Source: Candidatus Avibacteroides avistercoris
GTDB taxonomy: Bacteria; Bacteroidota; Bacteroidia; Bacteroidales; Bacteroidaceae
DNA: 33,895 nt
Assembly (NCBI GenBank): GCA_020012075.1
Contig: DWUP01000165.1
Span: 1-33,895, forward strand
Reading direction: 5' to 3'
Positions 1 through 9,747 of this stretch are shown here, piece by piece; within the stretch, counting starts at the first letter, position 1; every line of letters starts with the position of its first letter. Under the pieces are notes generated by a model, which had not been told where the DNA came from, made no database searches, and saw only the letters and a program-made list of their open reading frames with translations. Made by a program: the position numbers and the translations under genes.

Positions 1-247
1 TCTTGCGCCGCCGGTCGTGCAGATCTGACAAGTTGCATGGATTGGTGGGGATGTCACTTGCATTTTGTTGCATCCGATGCTTAAAACATCTATACACGTC
101 CGTCGAATCGCGTGCGTCGCAAGCAATTGGATATGTTATCATTTTGTCACATATAATGGCTTATATGGACTATTTTCGGGGTTCGGTGATAAAATATTGC
201 AAGAAAAATGGGGCGAGATGAAACATTTTTGCATATTTGCATAAAAA

Positions 248-1156
248 ATGACCATGGAAATCATACACTCCTTTTCACAACTTTCCGAACATCTTGTTTC
301 ATCTTCCTGCCGTAAGCGCATAGCCGTGGCTTGCCCGCATGACGTCCATACGACAGACGCCATAATGATGGCTTTGCAGCGTGGCATAGCGACATTCACA
401 CTCTTCGGCGATGCTGCACGCATCAACAGTTTCGCCGGATTGGGCGGGATGCCGGGCGTCGAAGTCTATGACGAAGCCGATTGCGACAAGGCGACCGCAA
501 TGGCTGTCGATGCAGTCCGTCGCGGAGAGGCCGATATCCTGATGAAAGGCTCAATCAATACCGACAACATCCTCAAAGCTATCCTCAACAAGGAACACGG
601 CATATTGCCCAAGGGAAATGTCATATCACACGTGACGGTGATGGAGGTCCCCGGTCGTCCCAAACTGATTTTCATGGGCGACGTGGCGGTGATACCTTAT
701 CCGACATTGGCGCAGCGTGTGCAGATCATCAATTACATCCTGCGTTGCTGCAGGGCTTTCGGCATAGAACGTCCCCGCCTCGGGCTGATACATTTCACGG
801 AGAAGGTCAATCCCAAGTTCCCCAATTCGACAGACTATGTCGAATTGGTCAAGATGGCTCATGCCGGTGACTTCGGCGAATGCATCATTGACGGGCCGAT
901 GGATGTCCGCACCGCATTTGACAATGAGTCGGCCGTGATAAAGGGCATACACTCGCCGCTCGAGGGCGACGCCGACGGCCTTGTATTCCCCAATATCGAG
1001 TCTGGCAATGTATTCTATAAGACGATGACCTACTTTTGCCACGCCGAGATAGCAGGCATATTGCTCGGGGCACAATGCCCGGTGGTGGTCTCGTCGCGCG
1101 GTGACTCAGTGCTGTCCAAGTACAACAGCATAGCTTTGGCTTGTGCGATTTCCTAA
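248..1156 (+). CDS. ptb: Phosphate butyryltransferase (phosphate acetyl/butyryl transferase family)
   Basis: 302-aa ORF with phosphotransacylase-like sequence (ADILMKGSINTDNILKAILNKEHGI...VISHVTVMEVPG), directly followed by butyrate kinase. Confidence 0.9.
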   Translation: MTMEIIHSFSQLSEHLVSSSCRKRIAVACPHDVHTTDAIMMALQRGIATFTLFGDAARINSFAGLGGMPGVEVYDEADCDKATAMAVDAVRRGEADILMKGSINTDNILKAILNKEHGILPKGNVISHVTVMEVPGRPKLIFMGDVAVIPYPTLAQRVQIINYILRCCRAFGIERPRLGLIHFTEKVNPKFPNSTDYVELVKMAHAGDFGECIIDGPMDVRTAFDNESAVIKGIHSPLEGDADGLVFPNIESGNVFYKTMTYFCHAEIAGILLGAQCPVVVSSRGDSVLSKYNSIALACAIS

Positions 1157-1174
1157 CCTTAAATAATATCATCA

Positions 1175-2236
1175 ATGAAAATATTGGTAATCAACCCCGG
1201 TTCGACTTCGACCAAGATAGGGGTCTATGAAGACACAAATCTGTTGTGGAAGAAGAATATACATCATGACAGCGACCATCTGAAACAATTCGCCGGCATT
1301 GCCGGCCAGTACCCTTATCGCAAAGAACTGATATTGTCTGAATTGCGTGCCGAGGGGTTCAGCTCAGATGACTTCAGGGCAGTCATCGGGCGTGGCGGGC
1401 TGCTGTCTCCCCTCCAAGGCGGCGTATATGCTGTCAATGAGAAGATGATCGACGAACTGAAACATGCCACACGCGAACATGCCAGCAACCTTGGCGCAAT
1501 CCTGGCTTACGACATAGCAGCTGCCATAGACGGATGCATGGCATTCATCGCCGACCCCGTCGTCGTAGACGAGCTGGATGACGTGGCCCGCGTCTCGGGC
1601 CTGCCCGGACTGCCACGGGTGTCCATATTCCATGCACTCAATCACAAGGCCATAGCTCACCGTTATGCCCGTGACATGGGGCGTAAATATGAGGAGCTCG
1701 ACCTGATAGTCGTCCACATGGGCGGCGGTATATCGGTCGGGGCACACCGCCATGGACGCGTGATCGACGTGAACAATGCCCTCGATGGCGAGGGGCCGCT
1801 CTCGCCGGAGCGTGCCGGGACGCTGCCTGCGGGGCAATTGGTGGACTTATGCTTCAGCGGCAATTATGATAAAGCCGAAATCAAAAAGATGATTTCAGGC
1901 AAGGGCGGGATGGTGGCTCACTTGGGGACCAACGATGCCCGCGTAGCCGAAGATGCGGCATTGGCGGGCGATGCCAAAGCGAGACTCATCAACGAAGCCA
2001 TGATCTATGGTGTGGCCAAGCTGGTCGGTTCGATGTTTGTCGTCCTCGGTTGCCATGCCGACGCTATATTGCTGACAGGAGGAATGGCACATAGCGATTA
2101 TCTGACGGGTATGCTGAGGAGCTACGTCGGCAGCCTTGCACCGATCGTGATTTATCCCGGGGAGGATGAACTGGGAGCGTTGGCCGAGAATGCATATAAT
2201 GCTTTGACCGGGGCATACGAGGTAAAGGTCTATTGA
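1175..2236 (+). CDS. buk: Butyrate kinase
   Basis: 353-aa ORF; ASKHA acyl kinase motifs (MKILVINPGSTSTKIGVYED, VVHMGGGISVGAHRHGRVIDVNNALDGEGPLSPERAGTLP). Confidence 0.95.
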   Translation: MKILVINPGSTSTKIGVYEDTNLLWKKNIHHDSDHLKQFAGIAGQYPYRKELILSELRAEGFSSDDFRAVIGRGGLLSPLQGGVYAVNEKMIDELKHATREHASNLGAILAYDIAAAIDGCMAFIADPVVVDELDDVARVSGLPGLPRVSIFHALNHKAIAHRYARDMGRKYEELDLIVVHMGGGISVGAHRHGRVIDVNNALDGEGPLSPERAGTLPAGQLVDLCFSGNYDKAEIKKMISGKGGMVAHLGTNDARVAEDAALAGDAKARLINEAMIYGVAKLVGSMFVVLGCHADAILLTGGMAHSDYLTGMLRSYVGSLAPIVIYPGEDELGALAENAYNALTGAYEVKVY

Positions 2237-2264
2237 TGACAATGATATAATGTGATTTCTGAGG

Positions 2265-2301
2265 AGGCCGGATGAAGACTTAATTCCGGCCTTTTCTTTT
2301 T
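2265..2301 (+). terminator. Rho-independent terminator of ptb-buk
   Basis: AGGCCGGA...TCCGGCCT stem followed by TTTTCTTTTT, about 30 nt after the buk stop. Confidence 0.8.
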
Positions 2302-2404
2302 GCCATGTCGCCGGTCCCTGTTACTGCCGTCTACGATCCCGTCATGTGCCATGACGGGACTTAATTAGGTGTGGAGGCATGTCACTGAGTAATGCTATTT
2401 GCGC

Positions 2405-2412
2405 TAACTTTG
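2405..2412 (+). promoter_or_regulatory. Bacteroidetes -7 promoter element (TAnnTTTG) upstream of folC
   Basis: TAACTTTG 22 nt before the probable folC start. Confidence 0.55.
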
Positions 2413-2433
2413 CCACAACAAACAGTTTTACCA

Positions 2434-3732
2434 ATGGATTACCGCGAAGCGATACATTATTTGATTGATGAAGTACCGATGTTTCAGAATGTAGGCAAGT
2501 CGGCATACAAGGAAGGGCTGGAGAATACTTATACCCTTGACAGGCATTTCTGTCATCCGCATTGTAATTATAAGACAATCCATGTGGCCGGCACTAATGG
2601 CAAAGGTTCATGCTCGCACACTCTGGCAGCCATCCTGCAATCTGCCGGATATAGGGTGGGGCTGTACACGTCGCCGCATCTGGTGGATTTTCGCGAAAGG
2701 ATAAAAGTCGATGGCCGCATGATTGACGAATGTTATGTGGCAGACTTCATATCACGTGACATAGACTTGTTCAGAAGTCTCAATCCGTCTTTCTTCGAAC
2801 TGACGACCGCCTTGGCTTTCAAATACTTCAGTGATATGCAAGTCGATGTGGCAGTCATCGAAGTGGGAATGGGCGGCAGACTCGACTGCACCAACATCAT
2901 TACTCCTGATATTTCAATCATAACAAACATAAGTCTCGACCATGTGCAGTACCTCGGGAATACGCTTGAAAAGATTGCTGCCGAGAAGGCCGGCATCATC
3001 AAGCATGGCATCCCGGCCGTGATAGGCGAGACGGTGGCCGAGACGAGGCCTGTCTTTGAGCGGCGCGCCGCAGAGATGAATGCCCCGATAGTCTTTGCCG
3101 AAGACAATCCTATGCTGATTGCTGCTGACAGAAGTGCTGATGGCTATGACTATGAGTGCCGGGTTTTCGGGCGGCTGCACGGTGAACTGGGGGGAGACTA
3201 TCAGATTAAAAACACCAATACGATACTCACATCCGTCATCCGTCTAAGGCAGGATGGATATGATATCCCTGACGAGGCCGTCTGCCGGGGCTTTGCCCAT
3301 GTCGTCGAGGCGACCGGATTTAGCGGGCGGTGGCAGGTTCTGTCGCATTCGCCGCTTGTCGTCTGCGATGCAGGACACAATGTGGGCGGCATCGGGTGGG
3401 TGAGCCGGCAGCTTGCATCTGTGCCACACGGACGGCTGTATATAGTCATCGGGATGGTCAGTGATAAAGACATATCCGGAGTCCTTGACCTTTTGCCGCG
3501 TGATGCTGCTTATATATTTACAAAAGCCTCTGTCCACCGGGCCCTTGATGAGCATGAATTGATGCGTATCGCTGCATTCGCAGGACTGCATGGCGAGACC
3601 GCACCTGATGTGCCTGCCGCCTATCGCGCTGCGATGTCAAAGGCCGGGCCGCATGACATGGTGTTTGTCGGGGGAAGTTGTTTTATCGTGGCCGATTTGC
3701 TGTCATACCTCAACAATGGAAGCCGAAAGTGA
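2434..3732 (+). CDS. folC: Bifunctional folylpolyglutamate synthase/dihydrofolate synthase
   Basis: Mur-ligase-like ORF (HVAGTNGKGSCSHTLAAILQSAGYRVGLYTSPHLVDFRERI); the ORF-track start at 2392 lies upstream of the -7 element, so the ATG at 2434 (MDYREAIHYL) is preferred. Confidence 0.92.
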   Translation: MDYREAIHYLIDEVPMFQNVGKSAYKEGLENTYTLDRHFCHPHCNYKTIHVAGTNGKGSCSHTLAAILQSAGYRVGLYTSPHLVDFRERIKVDGRMIDECYVADFISRDIDLFRSLNPSFFELTTALAFKYFSDMQVDVAVIEVGMGGRLDCTNIITPDISIITNISLDHVQYLGNTLEKIAAEKAGIIKHGIPAVIGETVAETRPVFERRAAEMNAPIVFAEDNPMLIAADRSADGYDYECRVFGRLHGELGGDYQIKNTNTILTSVIRLRQDGYDIPDEAVCRGFAHVVEATGFSGRWQVLSHSPLVVCDAGHNVGGIGWVSRQLASVPHGRLYIVIGMVSDKDISGVLDLLPRDAAYIFTKASVHRALDEHELMRIAAFAGLHGETAPDVPAAYRAAMSKAGPHDMVFVGGSCFIVADLLSYLNNGSRK

Positions 3733-3786
3733 TTTTTTTCGTCAGATTTGTTCTAATTTTACCTGCATAAATCAAACCTACCTGAT

Positions 3787-4722
3787 ATGTCAAACAGAAG
3801 TTTAGTCGCAATAGAGGACTACACCAAGGACAAAATACTCTATATGCTCGAGATGGCAAAGGAATTTGAGAAACGTCCAGACCGTCGTTTGCTTGACTCC
3901 AAGATTATTGCCACATTGTTCTTTGAGCCGTCAACGAGGACACGCCTTAGTTTTGAAACAGCTGCCAACCGTCTCGGCGCAAAGGTCATAGGCTTCACCG
4001 ATCCCAAAGTGACCAGCTCGACCAAAGGAGAGACCCTGAAGGACACGATTATGATGGTCAGCAATTATGCCGACGTGATAGTGATGCGTCATTACCTTGA
4101 GGGAGCGGCGAGGTACGCCAGTGAGATAGCTCCCGTGCCGATTGTCAATGCCGGGGACGGAGCCAACCAGCATCCATCACAGACGATGCTCGACCTGTAT
4201 TCGATATACAAGACACAAGGCACGCTCGAAAACCTCAATATATACATGGTAGGCGACTTGAAGTATGGACGCACCGTCCATTCACTCCTTATGGCGATGC
4301 GCCATTTCAATCCCACCTTTCATTTTGTTGCTCCCGATGAGCTCAGGATGCCGGATGAATACAAGATTTATTGTCATAAGCATGGCATCAGATATACGGA
4401 GCACCGCGATTTCAACGAGGATGTCATAGCCGATGCCGATATTATCTATATGACGCGCGTGCAGCGTGAGCGCTTCACAGACTTGATGGAATATGAGAAG
4501 GTCAAGAATGTGTATATCCTGCACCGCTCCATGCTGGCCAAGACCAAGGACAATGTCAAGGTGCTGCACCCCCTGCCGAGGGTGAATGAGATAGCCACTG
4601 ACGTCGATGACAGTGACAAGGCATACTATTTCCAGCAGGCAAAGAACGGTCTCTATGCACGTCAGGCGATAATCTGTGATGTGCTCGGCATCACTTTGGA
4701 CGAAGTAAGAAACGATAAATAA
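3787..4722 (+). CDS. pyrB: Aspartate carbamoyltransferase catalytic subunit
   Basis: 311 aa; carbamoyl-phosphate motif [13 protein letters not shown] and [12 protein letters not shown]. Confidence 0.97.
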   Translation: MSNRSLVAIEDYTKDKILYMLEMAKEFEKRPDRRLLDSKIIATLFFEPSTRTRLSFETAANRLGAKVIGFTDPKVTSSTKGETLKDTIMMVSNYADVIVMRHYLEGAARYASEIAPVPIVNAGDGANQHPSQTMLDLYSIYKTQGTLENLNIYMVGDLKYGRTVHSLLMAMRHFNPTFHFVAPDELRMPDEYKIYCHKHGIRYTEHRDFNEDVIADADIIYMTRVQRERFTDLMEYEKVKNVYILHRSMLAKTKDNVKVLHPLPRVNEIATDVDDSDKAYYFQQAKNGLYARQAIICDVLGITLDEVRNDK

Positions 4723-4731
4723 CCACCAATC

Positions 4732-5193
4732 ATGACAGACAACAGCAAAGAACTGCAAGTGGCCGCCATTGAAAATGGCACGGTCATCGACCATATACCG
4801 TCAGAGAAACTCTTCTCGGTCGTCTCGATACTCAAGCTCGCGCAGATGCCAAACAACATCACTATCGGTTTTAATCTCGAGAGCAAGAAGATAGGCAAGA
4901 AGGGCATTATTAAAATAGCGGGTAAATTTTTTGCGGAGGACGAACTCAACAAGATAGCATTGGTCGCTCCGCATGCGCACATCAATATCATCCGCAATTA
5001 TGAAATCGTCGAGAAGAAGTCGATAATGCTCCCCCATGAGCTGATAGGCATCGTCAGATGCAACAACCCCAAGTGCATCACCAACAACGAGCCTATGAAG
5101 ACCCATTTCACCGTGGTGGACGAGAATGCAGGCCTGTTGAAATGCCACTATTGTGAGAAAGAACAGAACAAAAAGGATGTAGAAATCCTATGA
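4732..5193 (+). CDS. pyrI: Aspartate carbamoyltransferase regulatory subunit
   Basis: 153 aa; zinc-site cysteines [10 protein letters not shown]...LKCHYCEKE; adjacent to pyrB. Confidence 0.96.
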   Translation: MTDNSKELQVAAIENGTVIDHIPSEKLFSVVSILKLAQMPNNITIGFNLESKKIGKKGIIKIAGKFFAEDELNKIALVAPHAHINIIRNYEIVEKKSIMLPHELIGIVRCNNPKCITNNEPMKTHFTVVDENAGLLKCHYCEKEQNKKDVEIL

Positions 5194-5753
5194 AACAGGA
5201 TTGGAGACCCGGGACAATGATCTATCCGTTGCCGGCTGTCATGGTGACTTGCGGCACGATGGACGAACCGAATATCATCACAGTGGCATGGGTCGGGACT
5301 ATATGCTCGGACCCTGCGATGTGCTACATCTCGGTCCGTCCCGAGAGGCACTCACACGAGTTGCTGATGCGCACCATGGAGTTTGTCATCAATCTCACGA
5401 CGCGCGATCTGGCACGCGCCACTGACTGGTGCGGGGTGCGCTCGGGCAGCAAGCACGACAAGTTCAAGGAGATGGGATTGACTCCTGTCCCGGCCAAGAT
5501 GGTCTCTTGTCCGGTCATCGACGAGTCGCCGCTGTCCATCGAGTGCCGTGTCAGGCAGGTCGTCTCTCTCGGTACTCATGACATGTTCATAGCCGAAGTG
5601 CTCAATGTCAAGGCAGACTGCCGCTACATCAATCCTGAGACAGGACGGTTTGAGTTGGACCAGAGCGACCCTCTCGTCTATCTGCATGGCCACTATTATA
5701 CGCTCGGCGAATCGATTGGTAAGTTCGGATGGTCCGTCGAAAAAAAGAAATAG
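5190..5753 (+). CDS. Flavin reductase family protein (FMN-binding split barrel)
   Basis: 187 aa; [51 protein letters not shown] overlap with pyrI. Confidence 0.88.
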   Translation: MKQDWRPGTMIYPLPAVMVTCGTMDEPNIITVAWVGTICSDPAMCYISVRPERHSHELLMRTMEFVINLTTRDLARATDWCGVRSGSKHDKFKEMGLTPVPAKMVSCPVIDESPLSIECRVRQVVSLGTHDMFIAEVLNVKADCRYINPETGRFELDQSDPLVYLHGHYYTLGESIGKFGWSVEKKK

Positions 5754-6457
5754 CATTCATCTTGTGCTTTGCCGTCAGCATGGCGGTGTGTGCGGGCGGT
5801 GACACCTTGCGTGTCAGGCAGCGTCAATCCCGTGAGGTCAGGCCGCAGGTCAGCTATGGCGTCAAGGGAGGGTTCAACTCGTCGATGTTTATCATCGATG
5901 AGTTCAAGGTCAATGGCACTTCGATCAAGGAGATGCAAAACAATTATAAGGTCGGTTTCAACCTTGCACTCTTCACGCGCATCAATTGGGGACGTCATTT
6001 ATTGCAGTTGTCGCCCGAGTTTTCGGTGATCAAAAGCGAGATAACATTCGACAAAAAGGCTTCGCAGCATCCCGATGTCGTGCCTGACTATGCGACCATA
6101 TCGACCAATCTGAAGACCTTCAATCTGCATGCCGTCTATGGCTACAGTGTCATCGATGAGGCTTCCTACGGCCTTGCCGTGTTTGGCGGCCCTGTCATAA
6201 AGTATATTTGGCGTGACAAGTCGCATATCAGCTACATCAACTTCTCTGACACGATGGTCGAGACCATTAAGCCCGTGTGTGTGAACTTCGAGGTCGGTGT
6301 CAGCGTCAAGATTTCATATTTGTTTTTTGATATATCCTACGAGGTCGGATTGACCAATGTCTCCAAGGCTATCGTCGAGCAGAATGGCGCTTCGTCAGAG
6401 ACCGTGCTCGACAGGCGCAACAATGTGCTGAGTTTTTCGTTCGGCTGTTCGTTCTGA
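5729..6457 (+). CDS. PorT-family outer-membrane beta-barrel protein
   Basis: 242 aa; signal-peptide-like N-terminus, VSYGVKGGFNSSMF barrel start, terminal aromatic FSFGCSF; overlaps the preceding gene, suggesting translational coupling. Confidence 0.7.
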   Translation: MVRRKKEIAFILCFAVSMAVCAGGDTLRVRQRQSREVRPQVSYGVKGGFNSSMFIIDEFKVNGTSIKEMQNNYKVGFNLALFTRINWGRHLLQLSPEFSVIKSEITFDKKASQHPDVVPDYATISTNLKTFNLHAVYGYSVIDEASYGLAVFGGPVIKYIWRDKSHISYINFSDTMVETIKPVCVNFEVGVSVKISYLFFDISYEVGLTNVSKAIVEQNGASSETVLDRRNNVLSFSFGCSF

Positions 6458-6521
6458 CGGACTTCCGCCCCGTGCGTGCTGGGTCTGTGCTGCGCTATTG
6501 GGGTGCGGTGCCATGCCGGAT

Positions 6522-6586
6522 GGCATACAATGTTTATGCCCGTGGCATACGGTGCTGTTGCCGTGGCATACGACCATTTTTGCGGC
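6522..6586. repeat. Three tandem ~22-bp GGCATAC repeats (family 2, locus 1)
   Basis: ggcatacaatgtttatgcccgt | ggcatacggtgctgttgccgt | ggcatacgaccatttttgcggc. Confidence 0.7.
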
Positions 6587-6646
6587 AGCGTCAGGTGTCG
6601 GCGGAGCGTATGGACGCCGTGCTTGTGAGTGACGGTGCGGGTGGAT

Positions 6647-6684
6647 GAAAAAAGTCTCCCCGGCATTCTGATGCCGGGGAGACT
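6647..6684 (-). terminator. Rho-independent terminator of the 6713-7540 gene
   Basis: agtctccccggcat-tctg-atgccggggagact perfect 14-bp stem; T-tract on the minus strand. Confidence 0.85.
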
Positions 6685-6712
6685 GTCTGTGGCTGTCATG
6701 CTTTGGGTGAGG

Positions 6713-7540
6713 TCATTCTTCCCATAAAATGTTGCTCAACAGTCCTGTCTCGCGTTCGTAGACATACCGGGCAGTCATGTCTTCATTGGAGAATCTGCCG
6801 TGATAGTCTATGTGTGCGCTGACCGGCAACTCTGCCGAAGGGCGGCCGAGGATGCCCGCCAGATAGGCATACCACACCTCGCGGAACGATGACTCGAAGC
6901 CTTCGGGGTCTAAGATATAGGGCATATAGCCTATGGTGTTGGGCGTGCCGTCGTAGCTGAACGTCACTTCGTCTTCTTCGTCGCTATAATCTGTGTAGGA
7001 TGCAAGGTTGCCACCCTCATAGCGCAGGACGCATTCGTCGCCTGATTCGTTGATTTTGATGAGGTGTCCCTCGCTGTCGTAGAAGTATCTCCAATATTCG
7101 CGTGTCCCGTCACCGGTGTAAACCTGCACCATGGAGTTGGCGAAGCCGTTGGGGCCTATCTGGTATTGGCAGATGGTCTGGACCGTCCCGTCGTAGGGCG
7201 GCTCTTCGATGCGGATTGTGGCTGTGCCGTTGGAATATTCATACCACAAGGATTGTGTCTCGCTCGGCACTTCTTCGCCGTTTTCGTCAATGTCATATTC
7301 TATGCCGTATATGCCCGTGAGCAGTCCGTCGTCGTCCAGCTCGAAGCGGCACGACAGCAAGTTGGCCAGATGGGCATTCGCAGTCGGGTCGGCCACTATG
7401 ACATTGGCAGGATTGACGTTGCCCGTCCCGCTGTTGTCTATTGCCGGAATGTCTTCGTCCTCACCGCACGCCGTGGTGAGACAGATGGCTGCCGTCATGA
7501 CGGGCAGCATGGTGATGCGTGCTAATATATTGTTTTTCAT
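6713..7540 (-). CDS. Hypothetical secreted lipoprotein (DUF4595-like)
   Basis: 275 aa; lipobox-like N-terminus (MTAAICLTTACGEDED), repeated YxY/YE...G segments; family assignment tentative. Confidence 0.6.
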   Translation of the reverse strand: MKNNILARITMLPVMTAAICLTTACGEDEDIPAIDNSGTGNVNPANVIVADPTANAHLANLLSCRFELDDDGLLTGIYGIEYDIDENGEEVPSETQSLWYEYSNGTATIRIEEPPYDGTVQTICQYQIGPNGFANSMVQVYTGDGTREYWRYFYDSEGHLIKINESGDECVLRYEGGNLASYTDYSDEEDEVTFSYDGTPNTIGYMPYILDPEGFESSFREVWYAYLAGILGRPSAELPVSAHIDYHGRFSNEDMTARYVYERETGLLSNILWEE

Positions 7541-7561
7541 CTTTTAATGTTTTTGCCGTGG

Positions 7562-8326
7562 TTAATATCTGAAGCTGATGTAGAAACTGGTCTGTGACGT
7601 CTTCATCTTGACCTTGCCGTTTACGTCAGAGATGGGAGTGTAGGCGTCTATGCCATAGTTGCCGCTGCCGAAACGGTGCTCCACACCGATGGATATGGCG
7701 TTGTAGGCCACTGACAGCCCGTAGTCGAACATCGAGGCATAGCAGCCGCTGAACGACTCGTCCATGATTGTCATCGAGTAGGTGGGGCGGTAGTGGAAGT
7801 AGACACGCAGCATCAACCGCGAGACTGGGTTGATGGTAAACGACGGCCCTATGCCGACGCTGGCGTCCAACTTGTGATTGCCGATGTCGATGATGTCGTC
7901 AGCTTCTGCATACGGGATGTCTGGTAGCGAGCTCGGCGGGTAGCTGACGTCCGACATCTTGTCATAGCTGATGCTGAGGAATGTGGCATCCAGCCCGAAT
8001 TTCATCATGCCTGCGAGGGCTTTTTTGTGCAAGTACCACGTCTTGCCCGTGCTGATTGACACACCGAGGTCGCTCGTGCAGTCATAGCCATCTGAGTCCG
8101 CCGGCTTGAAACTGCCTATCTGGTAGCCGATGTTGAAGAACTTCCTCCTCTTCTTCCACACGTCGTCGTCCTTGTCGTTTTGTGTGATTTCCGGCTCATT
8201 GCTTGCCGGTGGCAGTTGTGTGGTGTCTGCCGGCTCTTGGGCCGCGACCATGAGCGGCATTGCGGTCAATATGGCTAACAGCAGCGTGCGCACAAAGTTT
8301 TGATAGTGATGTTTGTCTGTCTTCAT
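7562..8326 (-). CDS. Hypothetical outer-membrane beta-barrel protein
   Basis: Signal-peptide-like start MKTDKHHYQNFVRTLLLAILTAMPLMVAAQ; alternating barrel strands ending SFYISFRY; start moved from 8383 to the ATG at 8326. Confidence 0.6.
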   Translation of the reverse strand: MKTDKHHYQNFVRTLLLAILTAMPLMVAAQEPADTTQLPPASNEPEITQNDKDDDVWKKRRKFFNIGYQIGSFKPADSDGYDCTSDLGVSISTGKTWYLHKKALAGMMKFGLDATFLSISYDKMSDVSYPPSSLPDIPYAEADDIIDIGNHKLDASVGIGPSFTINPVSRLMLRVYFHYRPTYSMTIMDESFSGCYASMFDYGLSVAYNAISIGVEHRFGSGNYGIDAYTPISDVNGKVKMKTSQTSFYISFRY

Positions 8327-8353
8327 TTTAATGATTGTTTGCATTTGGCATGG

Positions 8354-8364
8354 CAAATATAGTG
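8354..8364 (-). promoter_or_regulatory. Candidate promoter: TTG-N19-TATATTTG upstream of the 7562-8326 gene
   Basis: Minus strand reads TTGCATTGCTCCCACCTATCACTATATTTG. Confidence 0.6.
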
Positions 8365-8527
8365 ATAGGTGGGAGCAATGCAATGGGTGGAGGCTTGTTT
8401 ACACCCGGGCTGTGCCGAGCCGCCTCCTATATTCGTGAAACAAATATAGTGTTGTTTACTAAGCATCTGTGTCATGAGTTGCCAAATCTCTTTGCCGGGA
8501 GCGGCCGGGCTGACGTGCGGATACAAT

Positions 8528-8566
8528 AAGAGCCATGCATCATTGCCTCGTGGCTGCATGGCTCTT
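8528..8566 (-). terminator. Terminator hairpin of the decarboxylase operon
   Basis: aagagccatgca...tgcatggctctt, 12-bp inverted repeat just after the 8577 gene end. Confidence 0.65.
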
Positions 8567-8576
8567 GTGGTAGGCG

Positions 8577-9737
8577 TCAGTTGAGGAAACCGAGCAATAC
8601 GCCGGCCGCGACAGCCGAGCCTATGACTCCGGCGACGTTTGGCCCCATGGCGTGCATCAGCAGATAGTTGGTCGGGTCGTATTCCTGCCCTACGATCTGT
8701 GAGATGCGTGCAGAGTCAGGCACTGCCGAGACACCTGCATTGCCTATCAATGGGTTGATGCGGTTCTCCTTTTTCAATATCAAATTGAATAGCTTGACGA
8801 ATATTACGCCTGATGCCGTGGCTATGATGAATGACAGCGCGCCCAGCATGAATATCTTGACTGAATTGAACGTCAGGAATTCGGATGCTTGGGTCGAGGC
8901 GCCTACCGTCAATCCCAGCAGGATGGTGATGGTGTCGATCAGCGGTCCGTTGGCTGTGTTAGCAAGGCGGCGTGTCACCCCGCTCTCTTTGAGCAGATTG
9001 CCGAAGAAGAGCATCCCGAGCAGCGGGAGACCTGACGGCACGAGGAAGCATGTGAGCAGCAATCCGGCGATGGGGAAGATGACCTTCTCGGTGTGCGACA
9101 CGGCACGTGGCGGACGCATGCGCATGACTCGTTCCTTTTTGGTGGTCAGCAGGCGCATTATGGGCGGCTGGATGACCGGGACAAGTGCCATGTAGGAATA
9201 GGCCGACACGGCAATTGCGCCCATCAGGTTGGGGGCGAGTTTCGATGACAGGAAGATTGCCGTCGGGCCGTCGGCTCCGCCTATTATGCCGATTGCACCG
9301 GCTTGGCTGGGGTCAAAGCCCATCTGCAAAGCTATCATGTAGGCTCCGAATATTCCGAATTGTGCGGCTGCGCCTATCAACATCAGCTTGGGGTTGGATA
9401 TGAGAGCCGAGAAGTCGGTCATCGCTCCGATGCCAAGGAATATCAGCGGTGGATACCACCCGGATGTTACCCCTTGATACAGGATGTTGAGGACAGACCC
9501 CTGCTCATATATGCCTATCTGCAACCCGGCTTCCATGTTGAAAGGTATGTTGCCGATCAAAATCCCGAAGCCGATGGGAATCAGCAACATCGGTTCAAAT
9601 TCCTTGGCTATCGCAAGGTAAATGAAGAAGATTCCGACCAATATCATTATGAAGTGCCCATAGGTAGCGTTGGCAAACCCTGTGTAACTCCAAAAGATGG
9701 CCAGATTGTCGCTGATAAGGTTCAGGAGGTCTCCCAT
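8577..9737 (-). CDS. Sodium ion-translocating decarboxylase beta subunit (OadB/MmdB)
   Basis: 386 aa, highly hydrophobic; GFGILIGNIPF, GIIGGADGPTAIFLSSKLAP, LIGNAGVSAVPDSARISQ motifs. Confidence 0.95.
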   Translation of the reverse strand: MGDLLNLISDNLAIFWSYTGFANATYGHFIMILVGIFFIYLAIAKEFEPMLLIPIGFGILIGNIPFNMEAGLQIGIYEQGSVLNILYQGVTSGWYPPLIFLGIGAMTDFSALISNPKLMLIGAAAQFGIFGAYMIALQMGFDPSQAGAIGIIGGADGPTAIFLSSKLAPNLMGAIAVSAYSYMALVPVIQPPIMRLLTTKKERVMRMRPPRAVSHTEKVIFPIAGLLLTCFLVPSGLPLLGMLFFGNLLKESGVTRRLANTANGPLIDTITILLGLTVGASTQASEFLTFNSVKIFMLGALSFIIATASGVIFVKLFNLILKKENRINPLIGNAGVSAVPDSARISQIVGQEYDPTNYLLMHAMGPNVAGVIGSAVAAGVLLGFLN

Positions 9738-9747
9738 GTCAATCGTC

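Noticed and set aside
3-221. 72-aa ORF at the window start
   Set aside because: No recognisable domain or ribosome-binding support; left unannotated.
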